Assembly (NCBI GenBank): GCA_024645005.1
Contig: JAHEGS010000004.1
Coordinates: 1 to 44,319 of the forward strand
Reading direction: 5' to 3'
DNA: 44,319 nt
Source of the DNA: Bacteroidota bacterium
GTDB lineage: Bacteria > Bacteroidota > Bacteroidia > NS11-12g > UBA9320
The notes beneath the pieces were generated by a model, which worked only from the letters and a program-made list of their open reading frames with translations, ran no database searches and was not told the origin of the DNA. The translations under genes were made by a program, and so were the position numbers. Of the stretch, positions 1 through 8,233 are shown in pieces (the first letter of the stretch is position 1; the number at the start of each line of letters is the position of its first letter).

Positions 1-2
1 AA

Positions 3-233
3 CTTGAAGATGCAGATGCACAAAGAGATGCGATGAGAAAAATGACTTGGTTTGCATTGTTTGGTATGTTACTATATCCAGCAATTATTTTGATTACTAC
101 TATTATGGGTCAAGATAAAGCCGCACAACTTATTAGTGATATCGCACCTACATATTTTGTCTCTATTTCTGTGTTGGTAGCAGCCTTCTTTGGCGCTGAT
201 GCTGTGAAAGGAAAACCATCAGCTAAGAAATAA
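3..233 (+). CDS. small membrane protein, 5' end cut by window edge
   Basis: The frame is already open at the first complete codon (position 3), and the residues before the first Met (LEDADAQRDA) look coded, so the true start is probably left of the window; the first internal ATG is at 33. Two hydrophobic segments are visible, one after MRKMTW (FALFGMLLYPAIILITTI) and one near the end (YFVSISVLVAAFFGADAV), followed by a lysine-rich tail. This suggests a two-pass inner-membrane protein with a charged C-terminus. Small two-pass proteins are common in T4-like phages, and holin-like roles are possible, but nothing here assigns a function. It precedes the glycan cassette by 27 bases. Confidence 0.65.
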   Translation, partial: LEDADAQRDAMRKMTWFALFGMLLYPAIILITTIMGQDKAAQLISDIAPTYFVSISVLVAAFFGADAVKGKPSAKK

Positions 234-260
234 TATACATAATTTTGTTATGGAGTTATT

Positions 261-1046
261 ATGAAAAGAATGATATACCAAGTCGCCGTGGGCGCCAAAT
301 CTAGATTATATGAACACTGCATTGAGTCATGTGCAAACTATTGTGAAGCCCATGGCATTGATCATATTGTTCAACGAATTCCAATCTTAAAAATCAAACC
401 TGATGTATTTGCTACAAATCGTAGTAAAGAGTCATATGAGAAACATGGCGGATTTCTTCCAATTTATGAGAAGGAAAACGCCTTTTCTTATTGGGACAAA
501 TACGACCAAATTGCAATCATTGATGCCGACATTTGGATTAGACCTGGTTCTAAAAATATTTTTGATGAGATCAAACCTGATGTTTGCTTTGCTGGTGTTA
601 TTGAAAAGCAGATGCCAATAACTGCAAAATACAAACAGAAGATCCATAGTTATTCACGTATGCAATATGGACCAATTAAATTAGATTGGAACTGGGATGA
701 TGCAGGAGGTGATTTCTTTAATATGGGTATGATGGTAATGAATAAGAGCATTACTAAATATCTGAATGGAGAAACACCAGAACAGTTTATTCGCCGACCA
801 GAATTTAAAGGCTTTGTTGATGGACTTGGTGGTTGGAAATGGTCAACTGATCAAACACTTTTAAATTACTGGCTAAAGAAATATAATATTCCAGTACAGC
901 ACTTGCATTCTGAATGGAATTCATTATATGGTGCTTTAAGAGATAATAGATATTATAAAGAAGCCCAATTTGTGCATTTCTTTTTAAAGGATCATTTACC
1001 AAATCGTGGTGAAAACGTAGAAGAATTAATGAAAGCAGTTCAATGA
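261..1046 (+). CDS. glycosyltransferase-like protein, DxD type
   Basis: A 261-residue protein with the layout of a GT-A fold transferase that uses a nucleotide sugar. A hydrophobic strand leads into IIDADIW, with the acidic DAD triad at about residues 88-90, the place for metal and sugar-nucleotide binding. Further on are FNMGMMVMN and a WSTDQTLLNYW segment, which resemble the acceptor-side motifs of GT8-like enzymes, and a late HFF. The start is fixed by GGAG about eight bases upstream of ATG 261. The gene overlaps the next one by four bases (ATGA), so it opens the cassette as a coupled operon. Donor and acceptor sugars cannot be told from the sequence. Family placement is by motif only. Confidence 0.72.
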   Translation: MKRMIYQVAVGAKSRLYEHCIESCANYCEAHGIDHIVQRIPILKIKPDVFATNRSKESYEKHGGFLPIYEKENAFSYWDKYDQIAIIDADIWIRPGSKNIFDEIKPDVCFAGVIEKQMPITAKYKQKIHSYSRMQYGPIKLDWNWDDAGGDFFNMGMMVMNKSITKYLNGETPEQFIRRPEFKGFVDGLGGWKWSTDQTLLNYWLKKYNIPVQHLHSEWNSLYGALRDNRYYKEAQFVHFFLKDHLPNRGENVEELMKAVQ

Positions 1047-2185
1047 AGATATTTGTTTTAGGTGGTGATGGGTTTTGTGGTTGGCCTACAGCTTTAAAAT
1101 TAGCTAAAGAAAACCATGAAGTATGGATTATTGATAACCTATCACGGCGCAGAATAGATGAAGAACTAGAAAGCAATTCACTTACAGATATTGAGCCTAT
1201 TGGTAAAAGAATTGCTACTGCTCGTAATTTAGGATGGGATATTAAATTTTGGAATATTGATATTGCTAAATCTTATGGGTATTTTGCAAAAGCAGTAAAC
1301 GAATTACAACCAGATGCCATTGTGCACTTTGCAGAACAAAGAGCAGCACCATATTCTATGCTCGGCCAAACCGAACGGCGATACACAGTTGATAATAATA
1401 TAACCACAACACATAATGTATTAAACGCAATTGTAGATCATTGTCCAAGTTGTCATCTAGTCCACTTAGGTACAATGGGTGTTTATGGATATTCAAAAGA
1501 AATGGGTTCTATCCCAGAAGGTTATTTGGATATTACTGTAAAAGAAACTGGCGAAGATGCAAGTATTTTATATCCTACAAATCCAGGTAGTGTATATCAC
1601 ATGACAAAGTCTATGGATCAATTATTATTTCAGTTTTATAATAAAAACTGGAACATTCATATTACAGACTTGCATCAAGGTATTGTTTGGGGAACTCAAA
1701 CTGAAGAAACATCTATGGATAAAACACTAGTTAATAGATTTGATTATGATGGAATTTATGGTACTGTTCTAAATAGATTTATTTCACAAGCAGCAACTGG
1801 AAAAAATCTAAGTGTTTATGGTACAGGTGGCCAAAAGAGAGCATTTATTCATATCCAAGATACTGCAAATTGTGTTAAATTAGCCATTGAAAATGTACCA
1901 GATAATAAAAAAGTTAGAATTTTAAATCAAGTTTCAGAAGTACGTTCAGTAAAAGAATTAGCAATGATTATATCAAATTCATATGGAACTCCTATTGAAT
2001 TTTTAGATAATCCAAGAAAAGAACTAGCAGAAAATGATCTTGCAGTTGATAATCAAGGGCTAAAAAGTTTAGGGTTTCAACCTATTACACTAACTGCAAA
2101 TCTGATAGACGATGTACGATATATTGCCACCGAAATGCATAAAAATTTAAAAGAAGAAAATATCCTTAATTCTCCAAAGTGGTAA
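1043..2185 (+). CDS. UDP-sulfoquinovose synthase-like protein (SQD1/SqdB family)
   Basis: A 380-residue extended short-chain dehydrogenase/reductase that matches the UDP-sulfoquinovose synthase family from end to end by eye. Known members make UDP-sulfoquinovose from UDP-glucose and sulfite with bound NAD. Visible features are the NAD-binding GGDGFCGW (Gly7, Gly10, Gly13), an EQRAAPYSM block near residues 98-106 (plant and cyanobacterial enzymes have EQRSAPYSM), LGTMGVYG with Thr144, YHMTK giving Tyr185 and Lys189 as the catalytic pair, and later DLHQGIVWG and VYGTGGQKRAFIHIQD. The length fits cyanobacterial SqdB (about 380). It overlaps the upstream transferase by four bases and is followed by more transferases, so its product probably feeds them. 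A related NDP-sugar epimerase activity cannot be excluded. Confidence 0.85.
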   Translation: MKIFVLGGDGFCGWPTALKLAKENHEVWIIDNLSRRRIDEELESNSLTDIEPIGKRIATARNLGWDIKFWNIDIAKSYGYFAKAVNELQPDAIVHFAEQRAAPYSMLGQTERRYTVDNNITTTHNVLNAIVDHCPSCHLVHLGTMGVYGYSKEMGSIPEGYLDITVKETGEDASILYPTNPGSVYHMTKSMDQLLFQFYNKNWNIHITDLHQGIVWGTQTEETSMDKTLVNRFDYDGIYGTVLNRFISQAATGKNLSVYGTGGQKRAFIHIQDTANCVKLAIENVPDNKKVRILNQVSEVRSVKELAMIISNSYGTPIEFLDNPRKELAENDLAVDNQGLKSLGFQPITLTANLIDDVRYIATEMHKNLKEENILNSPKW

Positions 2186-2189
2186 TATA

Positions 2190-2993
2190 ATGAAAACCAT
2201 AATTTATCAATATTGGGATGGAAACCCTACACCAGGTAATACTGCTGGTGTAGCAGCGATGGAAGAATATGCTAACAGAATAGGTGCTGAATATCTCTAT
2301 GAAGATAATCCAAGATGGAAAACAGATCTAGGTAAATATTCTCCTCATTATGGTGCTTTTAAACCACTCTTTACCGAATCGTTTTATAATTATGACTATG
2401 TGTTATTTGCTGATACAGATGTTTTCCCTGTAGCAAATTTAAATGAAAATATATTTGAACAGTTTTATAATACAGATATTGAATTAGGTATCTGTGAGGA
2501 ATGGCAGCAGCCTGAGGTTAGAAAAAAACATGACCTTGGTGGTATTAATAACGCCAACGATGAATATTGGGTTAAGTTAATAGAAAAAACATGGCCAGTT
2601 AAAATGCCTAGAACTGAAAATAAAGCACCTAGGGTATATAATTCTGGTGTGGTTGTATATTCAAATGCGGGTATGATAAAGGCTAGAGAAAATTTTATTG
2701 ATTTTAAAACATATGTGAATTTTATATCTAGCCATAGATTGCCACCATTCTATACGTGTGATCAGCCGTATCTACACGCTATGATACAGGCATGTAGATT
2801 TAAATGGAAAACAATGGACTATAAATGGAACAGTAGTGTACACTATGTACCAGGTACAAAAGATCCTAGACCTGTAAATGATTTAAGAAATAATCCAAAT
2901 TTTGTGCACATACAATTAAGAAATGCAGATAATTATAATAGTGATAAATTATATAGAATAACGAATTTACCGGTAAAGGAATGGAATTTATGA
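2190..2993 (+). CDS. glycosyltransferase-like protein, DTD type
   Basis: A 267-residue protein starting MKTIIYQYWDG, an opening it shares in form with the two transferases at 3565 and 4212 (MKN-L-hydrophobic-QH). A VLFADTDVFP segment places a DTD metal/nucleotide-sugar motif at residues 75-77. YNSGVVVYS and a CDQPYLHAMIQ segment follow, corresponding to acceptor and base regions of GT8-like or capsule-type transferases, with HIQLRN near the end. It starts four bases after the SQD1-like gene and its stop overlaps the next start as ATGA. A GT-A transferase is likely; the substrate is unknown. Confidence 0.7.
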   Translation: MKTIIYQYWDGNPTPGNTAGVAAMEEYANRIGAEYLYEDNPRWKTDLGKYSPHYGAFKPLFTESFYNYDYVLFADTDVFPVANLNENIFEQFYNTDIELGICEEWQQPEVRKKHDLGGINNANDEYWVKLIEKTWPVKMPRTENKAPRVYNSGVVVYSNAGMIKARENFIDFKTYVNFISSHRLPPFYTCDQPYLHAMIQACRFKWKTMDYKWNSSVHYVPGTKDPRPVNDLRNNPNFVHIQLRNADNYNSDKLYRITNLPVKEWNL

Positions 2994-3568
2994 GTAAAAT
3001 CTTTGATTACACATATGAAGAATATATAAAGGCACAAAAGAAACTTACAGATTTTAAGTTTGGCCGTATTGTATATGTAAAAAAAGACACTATAAGTGAA
3101 ATTTATAAACACTTTGCAAAAGATAATATTTTATCAATTTTATGCCATGGAACTAGATCAGGTGAAGAACAATCCCATTTTAAAAAATATTTTAACTGTT
3201 ATGTTATGGGGTCTGAATTATGTGAAAAAGCAACAGATACACCAGATACTACTATTTGGGATTTTAATAAAGTAAAAGAGGATTGGATTGGTAAATTTGA
3301 TTTAGTATACAGCAATGCCTTTGATCACTGTATTACACCAAGTGAAACAATTGGTGTTTGGCGAGATCAATTAAAGCCAGATGGTAGACTTCTTATTGAG
3401 TGGTCTGATTCACAGAATGGTAAAGGTGTTACAAATGGTGATCCACTAAATGCTACTGAAGAAGAAGTGACTGCATGGGCTGAAGAAAATGGTATGTTTT
3501 TAGAAGCAGAACTTATGAAAAAGAAATGTAAACACGCCGGTACTATTTTGGTTTATAAAAGAAAATGA
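2990..3568 (+). CDS. class I SAM methyltransferase-like protein
   Basis: A 192-residue protein with a Rossmann-type methyltransferase outline: ILSILCHGTRSGEE at about residues 47-60 (cofactor-binding loop), a following acidic MGSEL segment, FDLVYSNAFDH at about 103-113 and LKPDGRLLIEW at about 128-138, which is the typical post-motif strand. I chose ATG 2990 rather than 2981 because the purine-rich AAAGGA at 2975-2980 sits at workable distance only from 2990, and because this start gives an ATGA overlap with the upstream gene like the others in the cassette. It probably methylates a sugar or a modification intermediate. The cofactor loop is not fully canonical, so activity is not certain. Confidence 0.62.
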   Translation: MSKIFDYTYEEYIKAQKKLTDFKFGRIVYVKKDTISEIYKHFAKDNILSILCHGTRSGEEQSHFKKYFNCYVMGSELCEKATDTPDTTIWDFNKVKEDWIGKFDLVYSNAFDHCITPSETIGVWRDQLKPDGRLLIEWSDSQNGKGVTNGDPLNATEEEVTAWAEENGMFLEAELMKKKCKHAGTILVYKRK

Positions 3569-4215
3569 AAAATTTAATACTACAACATTGGAATGGTCCG
3601 TTACCTTTATGGGCAGAAAAGTGTAAAAAAAGCATTGAGGATTATGCCGAGTTAGTCGGTGCTGATTATCAATTATTATCCGGGTATCCTTTTATTACAC
3701 CACCAGATAAATTCGAAATAAAGCCATGGACTGTAATACAAAAAATTCATATGTTAAGTGAAGTGTATGACAGTTATGATGATGTTTTAATGCTAGATAT
3801 GGACATGATGGCGATAAGCCGGTTCCCTGTCGATAATATTTTTAATTATGAAGGTATAGGCCGTTTACATTTAAAATCAATGTCTGGCCTTAATAACAGT
3901 AGATCCAAATTATGGCCTAAACTATATAAGGAAGGTGCTCCTGCATTTTTCGGTAATTGTGTAAAATTAACAAAAAGAGAAAGAGTTATTTTAAGAAGTG
4001 CTTGTGATAAACAGGTAATTTTAGATGCATCCAATGAGGATTTACCACCTAATGATGAAGTTATTATGCACTATTTAATGCATAAAACAAAAGTATTATC
4101 TGATAAAAACACATTGGAATTACCACATGACCGTTTTTGTGATTTAGTAGAAGAAGCACACCCAGAAGCAACTATTATCCATTTTTGTGGACCTAGGAAA
4201 AATCATATCAAATGA
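3565..4215 (+). CDS. glycosyltransferase-like protein, DMD type
   Basis: A 216-residue protein beginning MKNLILQHWNG, with a VLMLDMDMM segment carrying the DMD acidic triad at residues 78-80. FFGNCVKLT, a PPNDEVIMHYLM segment and a terminal IIHFCGPRKNH follow; the last resembles the His-containing end of GT8-type folds. It is clearly a paralogue of the next gene: the first residues match in pattern and the acidic triad lies at the same position. It overlaps both neighbours by four bases. Donor and acceptor are unknown. The tandem paralogues suggest sequential addition of different sugars. Confidence 0.68.
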   Translation: MKNLILQHWNGPLPLWAEKCKKSIEDYAELVGADYQLLSGYPFITPPDKFEIKPWTVIQKIHMLSEVYDSYDDVLMLDMDMMAISRFPVDNIFNYEGIGRLHLKSMSGLNNSRSKLWPKLYKEGAPAFFGNCVKLTKRERVILRSACDKQVILDASNEDLPPNDEVIMHYLMHKTKVLSDKNTLELPHDRFCDLVEEAHPEATIIHFCGPRKNHIK

Positions 4216-4910
4216 AAAATTTAATCGTGCAACATTTTCATCCACAATACGAAAACGTGGGCAAACCTATGCCATGGATTGTGGAAAAAAGTACGGATAA
4301 TATTAAGCGATATGCAGAACAATTAGGCGCAGAATACAAACTATTGGATGGTGAACCATTCAGAAAAGATTTACGAGCACAATGTCAAAAGCTTTGTGTG
4401 TTAAATGAAGAATTTGATGAATACGATAATATCGCTGTATTCGATACAGATATGTTTTTAGTAAATGGCTGTAAGGAAAATATATTTGAAGCAAAGGGTA
4501 TTGGTACTCACCCAGAAGTTCACAAAACTAGAGTTATGGGAGATTTCCAAAGAGCATTTCCCAAACTGGCTAATCCTAATTATCCTATACTATCCGGATC
4601 TGCATATTCATTTCCAAAAGAATTTAGACAATTAATGCGTAAACAAATAAATTCAGGAATGGAATCAGTATTTAAATTAATAAGCCCTAAACCGTTTGTT
4701 GATGAGGGCATTTTACATGTACTAATGCAAAAGGCCAAATTTAAGCTAGACAATTACCTAGATGAAAAATGGTCATATAGTAGCTATTTGCCAGAGTTAA
4801 GTAAAGCATATATAATTCATGTGCGATATACACCATTTAAAAAAGGTGGGCCTATTGATAAAAGAGATGAGAATTGTAAAAAGTTGATGGATGAAGGAAT
4901 TATACAGTGA
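4212..4910 (+). CDS. glycosyltransferase-like protein, DTD type
   Basis: A 232-residue paralogue of the preceding gene. It begins MKNLIVQHFHP and has IAVFDTDMFL, with DTD at residues 78-80, exactly where the upstream paralogue has DMD. A YPILSGSAYSFPKE segment corresponds to the acceptor region, VDEGILHVLMQ to the segment after it, and AYIIHVRYTP to the late His strand. It is joined to its neighbours by an ATGA overlap at the front and a GTGA overlap at the end. A GT-A nucleotide-sugar transferase is the best reading; specificity cannot be judged. Confidence 0.68.
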   Translation: MKNLIVQHFHPQYENVGKPMPWIVEKSTDNIKRYAEQLGAEYKLLDGEPFRKDLRAQCQKLCVLNEEFDEYDNIAVFDTDMFLVNGCKENIFEAKGIGTHPEVHKTRVMGDFQRAFPKLANPNYPILSGSAYSFPKEFRQLMRKQINSGMESVFKLISPKPFVDEGILHVLMQKAKFKLDNYLDEKWSYSSYLPELSKAYIIHVRYTPFKKGGPIDKRDENCKKLMDEGIIQ

Positions 4911-5602
4911 AAGCCTATGTAATAACCTTAGATGATAATGTGCTTAGTCAAGATGGTGCTAATAATCTTATTACATCATCAAAAAAAGTAAAAAATGATT
5001 TTAACATTGAAATATTTGATGCTGTAACTTCAAAGATGGCCAATATTATTTTAATGGGAAATGGGCTAAAATGGAAATATCCTTGGGAAGGTCAAGAAAC
5101 AGATCTAAAAACCGGTTTAATTAAAACTGCATATCCAACACAGGTAAAGGAAAAAAGAATTGCCTGTGCCATGAGCCATTGGTTATTATGGAAAAAATGT
5201 GAATCATTAAATGAACCAATTTTAATATTAGAACACGATGCAATTTTTATTGAAAAATTAGATTATAAATCTATTTTAAAAAGTAATTTTAATATCATTG
5301 GAATTAATAGTCCTGCAGCTGCAACTCGTAAGGCACACCAGTTTCATGATATTGTGCAAAGTAAACCCGCCTGGATTCAACCAGTGCCAGATATTGATGA
5401 GTTTAATATCCCCCAAGGACTGGCTGGAAATTCTGCATATATAATTAAACCAGAAGGCGCTAAACTAATAATTGCAGCTAGTCATGAGCATGGTGTTTGG
5501 CCTAATGATGCTCTAATGTGTAAACAAATTATCCCCAACCTTGGTGTGACGAAAAAATACTTTACAAGAATCCAAGGGTTACCCTCAACAACAGTGAATT
5601 AA
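4907..5602 (+). CDS. glycosyltransferase family 25-like protein
   Basis: A 231-residue protein with the signature of GT25 (LPS/lipooligosaccharide galactosyltransferase-type) enzymes: an N-terminal MKAYVITLDD strand, IACAMSHWLLWKKC at about residues 85-98, then PILILEHDAIF with EHD at 109-111, and AGNSAYIIKPEGAKLI, a common C-terminal block in the family. WPNDALMC near the end may carry another conserved Asp. The start is GTG at 4907, overlapping the upstream stop as GTGA. Members of this family transfer hexoses in surface glycan synthesis; here the acceptor is unknown. A second GT25-like gene lies at 6171. Confidence 0.78.
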   Translation: MKAYVITLDDNVLSQDGANNLITSSKKVKNDFNIEIFDAVTSKMANIILMGNGLKWKYPWEGQETDLKTGLIKTAYPTQVKEKRIACAMSHWLLWKKCESLNEPILILEHDAIFIEKLDYKSILKSNFNIIGINSPAAATRKAHQFHDIVQSKPAWIQPVPDIDEFNIPQGLAGNSAYIIKPEGAKLIIAASHEHGVWPNDALMCKQIIPNLGVTKKYFTRIQGLPSTTVN

Positions 5603-5604
5603 AT

Positions 5605-6174
5605 ATGAAAAAATCAGTATTAAATCATGTAAAAACATTAAAACAATTTCACACAGAAATTTATAAACAGCAAGAAGAAAACCACAGAGAACACTATTGC
5701 GCAGTACATGATGCTATTGTAAAATATTGGAATTTAGGTAAGTGTCAATCATATATGGAATTAGGTGTTCATCAGGGCGGTACTGCATCAAATATTTTAT
5801 TACAAAAACCAAAAAAAGTAGTATTGGTTGATAAAAATTTAGATCTGTACAGAGAATATTTAGAACCAATTGCCATTCATTATTGTGATCAAAATGACAT
5901 TGATTTAAAAACAAAAGAGTGCGAGTCAATTGATCTATATGCAATGGAAGTAGAATGTGATATGCTTTTTATTGATAGTTATCATAAACCAGATTATATG
6001 ATCCAAGAGTTATCTACTCATGCACATAATACTAAGAAATATATAATAGCACATGATACATATTCTGTTAAATCATTGCACGAATGTTTAGAAAATTTTG
6101 CGATGAAAAATAAATGGGAAGTATTAGAATATAATAAAAAAAATGTGGGTTATACAGTATTGGGAAGAAAATGA
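5605..6174 (+). CDS. class I SAM methyltransferase-like protein
   Basis: A 189-residue protein resembling the Methyltransf_24/cephalosporin-hydroxylase-like group. It has YMELGVHQGGTAS at about residues 50-62 (glycine-rich cofactor loop), KVVLVDKN at 71-78 with the acidic ribose-contacting residue, DMLFIDSYHKPD at about 119-130 and YIIAHDTYS soon after. Members often methylate sugars or natural-product hydroxyls. It sits between the two GT25-like genes and overlaps the second by four bases, so O-methylation of the glycan is a natural guess, not shown by the sequence. Confidence 0.65.
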   Translation: MKKSVLNHVKTLKQFHTEIYKQQEENHREHYCAVHDAIVKYWNLGKCQSYMELGVHQGGTASNILLQKPKKVVLVDKNLDLYREYLEPIAIHYCDQNDIDLKTKECESIDLYAMEVECDMLFIDSYHKPDYMIQELSTHAHNTKKYIIAHDTYSVKSLHECLENFAMKNKWEVLEYNKKNVGYTVLGRK

Positions 6175-6821
6175 AAGCTTTTGTAATTACAATTATGGAC
6201 AATGAAAAATCTGTACAATCTGCAATGCGTTGTATGAAATCTGCAGAGAAATACGGATTGCATGTAGAACATCATATAGCGACAACCCCTAAAGATAAAC
6301 CTTGGGAAATTCTCCACAAAAAAGGTATTTCCCCTCACGGATTTGTTGAACGATATTCTAGATTAGAAAATTGCATGGCATGTTTTTTATCACACCATTC
6401 ACTATGGGAAATGTCTGTAAAACTTGATGAACCAATTGTAGTCTTTGAACATGACGCAATTGTTACTGGAGAAGTTCCGATCAATGAGAAGTTTGATGGA
6501 TGCATGACTTTTTCCAAACCTTCATACGGTAAATTTAATACACCAATGAAATTGGGAGTTGATGGATTAGTTCAAAAGCAATACTTCGGTGGCGCGCATG
6601 GATATATGATTAACCCAAAGGGTGCGAAAGAATTTATTAAAAAGGCAAAAATAGATGCATCGCCTACTGATGTATTCATTAATTTAAAGAATTTTAGTTG
6701 GTTGCAAGAGTATTATCCATGGTCTTGTATGGCAGTGGATACATTTACTACAATCCAAAAAGATGATGGATGTCAAGCTAAACATAATTATAAAGACGGA
6801 TATGAGATAATTGATGCATAA
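6171..6821 (+). CDS. glycosyltransferase family 25-like protein
   Basis: A 216-residue second GT25-like protein: MKAFVITIMDN at the N-terminus, CMACFLSHHSLWE at about residues 68-80, PIVVFEHDAIV with EHD at 93-95, and FGGAHGYMINPKGAKEFI, the conserved block seen also in the paralogue at 4907. A DVFINLKN segment may give the late Asp. Its stop (6819-6821) lies eight bases inside the next gene, so translation is coupled. Two different GT25-like enzymes in one operon imply two related but distinct linkages. Confidence 0.76.
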   Translation: MKAFVITIMDNEKSVQSAMRCMKSAEKYGLHVEHHIATTPKDKPWEILHKKGISPHGFVERYSRLENCMACFLSHHSLWEMSVKLDEPIVVFEHDAIVTGEVPINEKFDGCMTFSKPSYGKFNTPMKLGVDGLVQKQYFGGAHGYMINPKGAKEFIKKAKIDASPTDVFINLKNFSWLQEYYPWSCMAVDTFTTIQKDDGCQAKHNYKDGYEIIDA

Positions 6822-7491
6822 AATTATTGATGAATTGGTAATTACTGGTTGTGATTCTAAGACCGAATGGCAACTTCCTTGGTTTTTAGATAATTATTTA
6901 ACACACAACAAAACACCAATTTGTGTTGCTAATTTTGGTGTTTCAGAAGAAATTAGAAATTGGTTAGTGTCACACCCATTTATTCATTGTGTAATGGATT
7001 TAAAAGAAACAAGGGATATAAAGGCTTGGTTTTATAAACCAACTGCAATGTTACATTTACCTGCTAAAAAAGGTGTTTGGCTAGATACAGATTGTCAAGT
7101 ATTGGATAATATTAGTAAAATATTTAAACTTATTGAACAAGATAAGCTTTTAATGGCAGTTGATAAACCATGGCTAAAGCGCCGTGGTGAATTATGGCAC
7201 AATAGTGGAGTTGTTGGTTGGAGTGGACGACCAGAAATTTTAAATAAATGGATTGCTGCAATTAAAGAAAACCCTAGTGTCGGAGATCAGGAAGTTTTAC
7301 ACAGTATTCTAAATCCTATTACCATGATGAAATATATAAAAGAGTTACCAAACGAATATAATTGGTTACGATTACAAATTGAAAATGATGGTGAAGATAG
7401 CCCTAATAAAAAAATTGTACACTGGACCGGCGAAAAAGGTAATGATCGTATCAGGGGTATGATGAAAATAAAGGAGACAATTCGTGCCTAA
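6814..7491 (+). CDS. glycosyltransferase-like protein, DTD type
   Basis: A 225-residue protein with a GVWLDTDCQVL segment, DTD at about residues 91-93, then GELWHNSGVVGWSG, VGDQEVLHSIL and IVHWTGEKG. This order (DxD, N-S-G, D-Q-E, H-W) is that of GT8/GT32-like GT-A transferases. A TTG at 6811 is also in frame, but ATG 6814 is the normal start. It overlaps the upstream stop by eight bases and the downstream GTG start by eight bases. The substrate is unknown. Confidence 0.7.
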   Translation: MHKIIDELVITGCDSKTEWQLPWFLDNYLTHNKTPICVANFGVSEEIRNWLVSHPFIHCVMDLKETRDIKAWFYKPTAMLHLPAKKGVWLDTDCQVLDNISKIFKLIEQDKLLMAVDKPWLKRRGELWHNSGVVGWSGRPEILNKWIAAIKENPSVGDQEVLHSILNPITMMKYIKELPNEYNWLRLQIENDGEDSPNKKIVHWTGEKGNDRIRGMMKIKETIRA

Positions 7492-8176
7492 AACAGTACA
7501 CGTTGTTGGTAATGGTGATTCAGCTACATTTTTTAATGAAGCACCTCGTAGAGGGTTAAAACTAGCATGTAATTTGGCACCATTTCCTATTGAAAATTGT
7601 TACGCATCATGCATTGTTGATTTTAAAATGATGAAAACAATTCAGAGTGGAGTTGTGGATGTACCTGGTGAATGGGTACTAGGAGCAAGACCAAAGATTT
7701 TTATGGAAAAAAATCCTGGTTTTAGAATGCAAAGAGCACATCAAATTAAAACATTCTATACCAAACTCCCAAAGTATGCTTCTAATTATACAGATTTAAA
7801 TTGCGGACATATGGCAGTTTACTTTGCTGCTGAACACTTAAAGGCAGATGTAATTCATATGTATGGTTTTGATTCAATCTTTGATTTTAATCTTAGAAGC
7901 TATACAGATACCTTTATTAATTCTGATAGAGGTAATATGAATAATAATAGATTATCCACTAATTGGAGACCGCTGTGGATGAATATGTTTAAAGACTTTG
8001 ACGGATCTGGTAAAAACCAGAAAACAGAGTTTGTATTACATCATATGCATGATAATTTAAAATTTAATCCAGGTAATAATGTTATTATTGAAAAATACGG
8101 CCGTAGGGGCGAGATAAAGCCTCCAGCTGATAAAGTAAAAGGTAGTTGGCAGCCACCTGCAAATGGGATAATGTAA
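7484..8176 (+). CDS. GT42/DUF115-like protein, last gene of glycan cassette
   Basis: A 230-residue protein starting at GTG 7484 behind a good AAGGAGACA site. The N-terminal VHVVGNGDSATF (residues 5-16) looks like the nucleotide-binding loop of sialyltransferase-42 and DUF115/MAF-type proteins, which have a G-N-G-x-S pattern. CNLAP, and LNCGHMAVYFAAEHLKADV with IHMYGFDS at about residues 106-131, match the T-S-G-x-x-A and hydrophobic-x-G-x-D pattern of the same superfamily. The link is by motif only and distant. It ends the cassette; a promoter follows ten bases later. Confidence 0.5.
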   Translation: MPKTVHVVGNGDSATFFNEAPRRGLKLACNLAPFPIENCYASCIVDFKMMKTIQSGVVDVPGEWVLGARPKIFMEKNPGFRMQRAHQIKTFYTKLPKYASNYTDLNCGHMAVYFAAEHLKADVIHMYGFDSIFDFNLRSYTDTFINSDRGNMNNNRLSTNWRPLWMNMFKDFDGSGKNQKTEFVLHHMHDNLKFNPGNNVIIEKYGRRGEIKPPADKVKGSWQPPANGIM

Positions 8177-8185
8177 AAAAAACAC

Positions 8186-8214
8186 TTTACCTTTTCCAAC
8201 TTATGTATTATAAT
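8186..8214 (+). promoter_or_regulatory. sigma70-type promoter (class with ATGTATTATAATAAACAT)
   Basis: TTTACC at 8186-8191, a 17-base spacer and a perfect TATAAT at 8209-8214. The -10 region lies in an 18-base string, ATGTATTATAATAAACAT, that recurs exactly at the promoter before the ssDNA-binding gene (14866-14894). The start point should be near 8221, giving a very short leader before ATG 8234. Confidence 0.75.
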
Positions 8215-8233
8215 AAACATAATGGAGAATGAT

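Noticed and set aside
805-1176. 123-codon minus-strand frame
   Set aside because: Lies across two well-supported transferase/SQD1 genes and has no motif or ribosome site.
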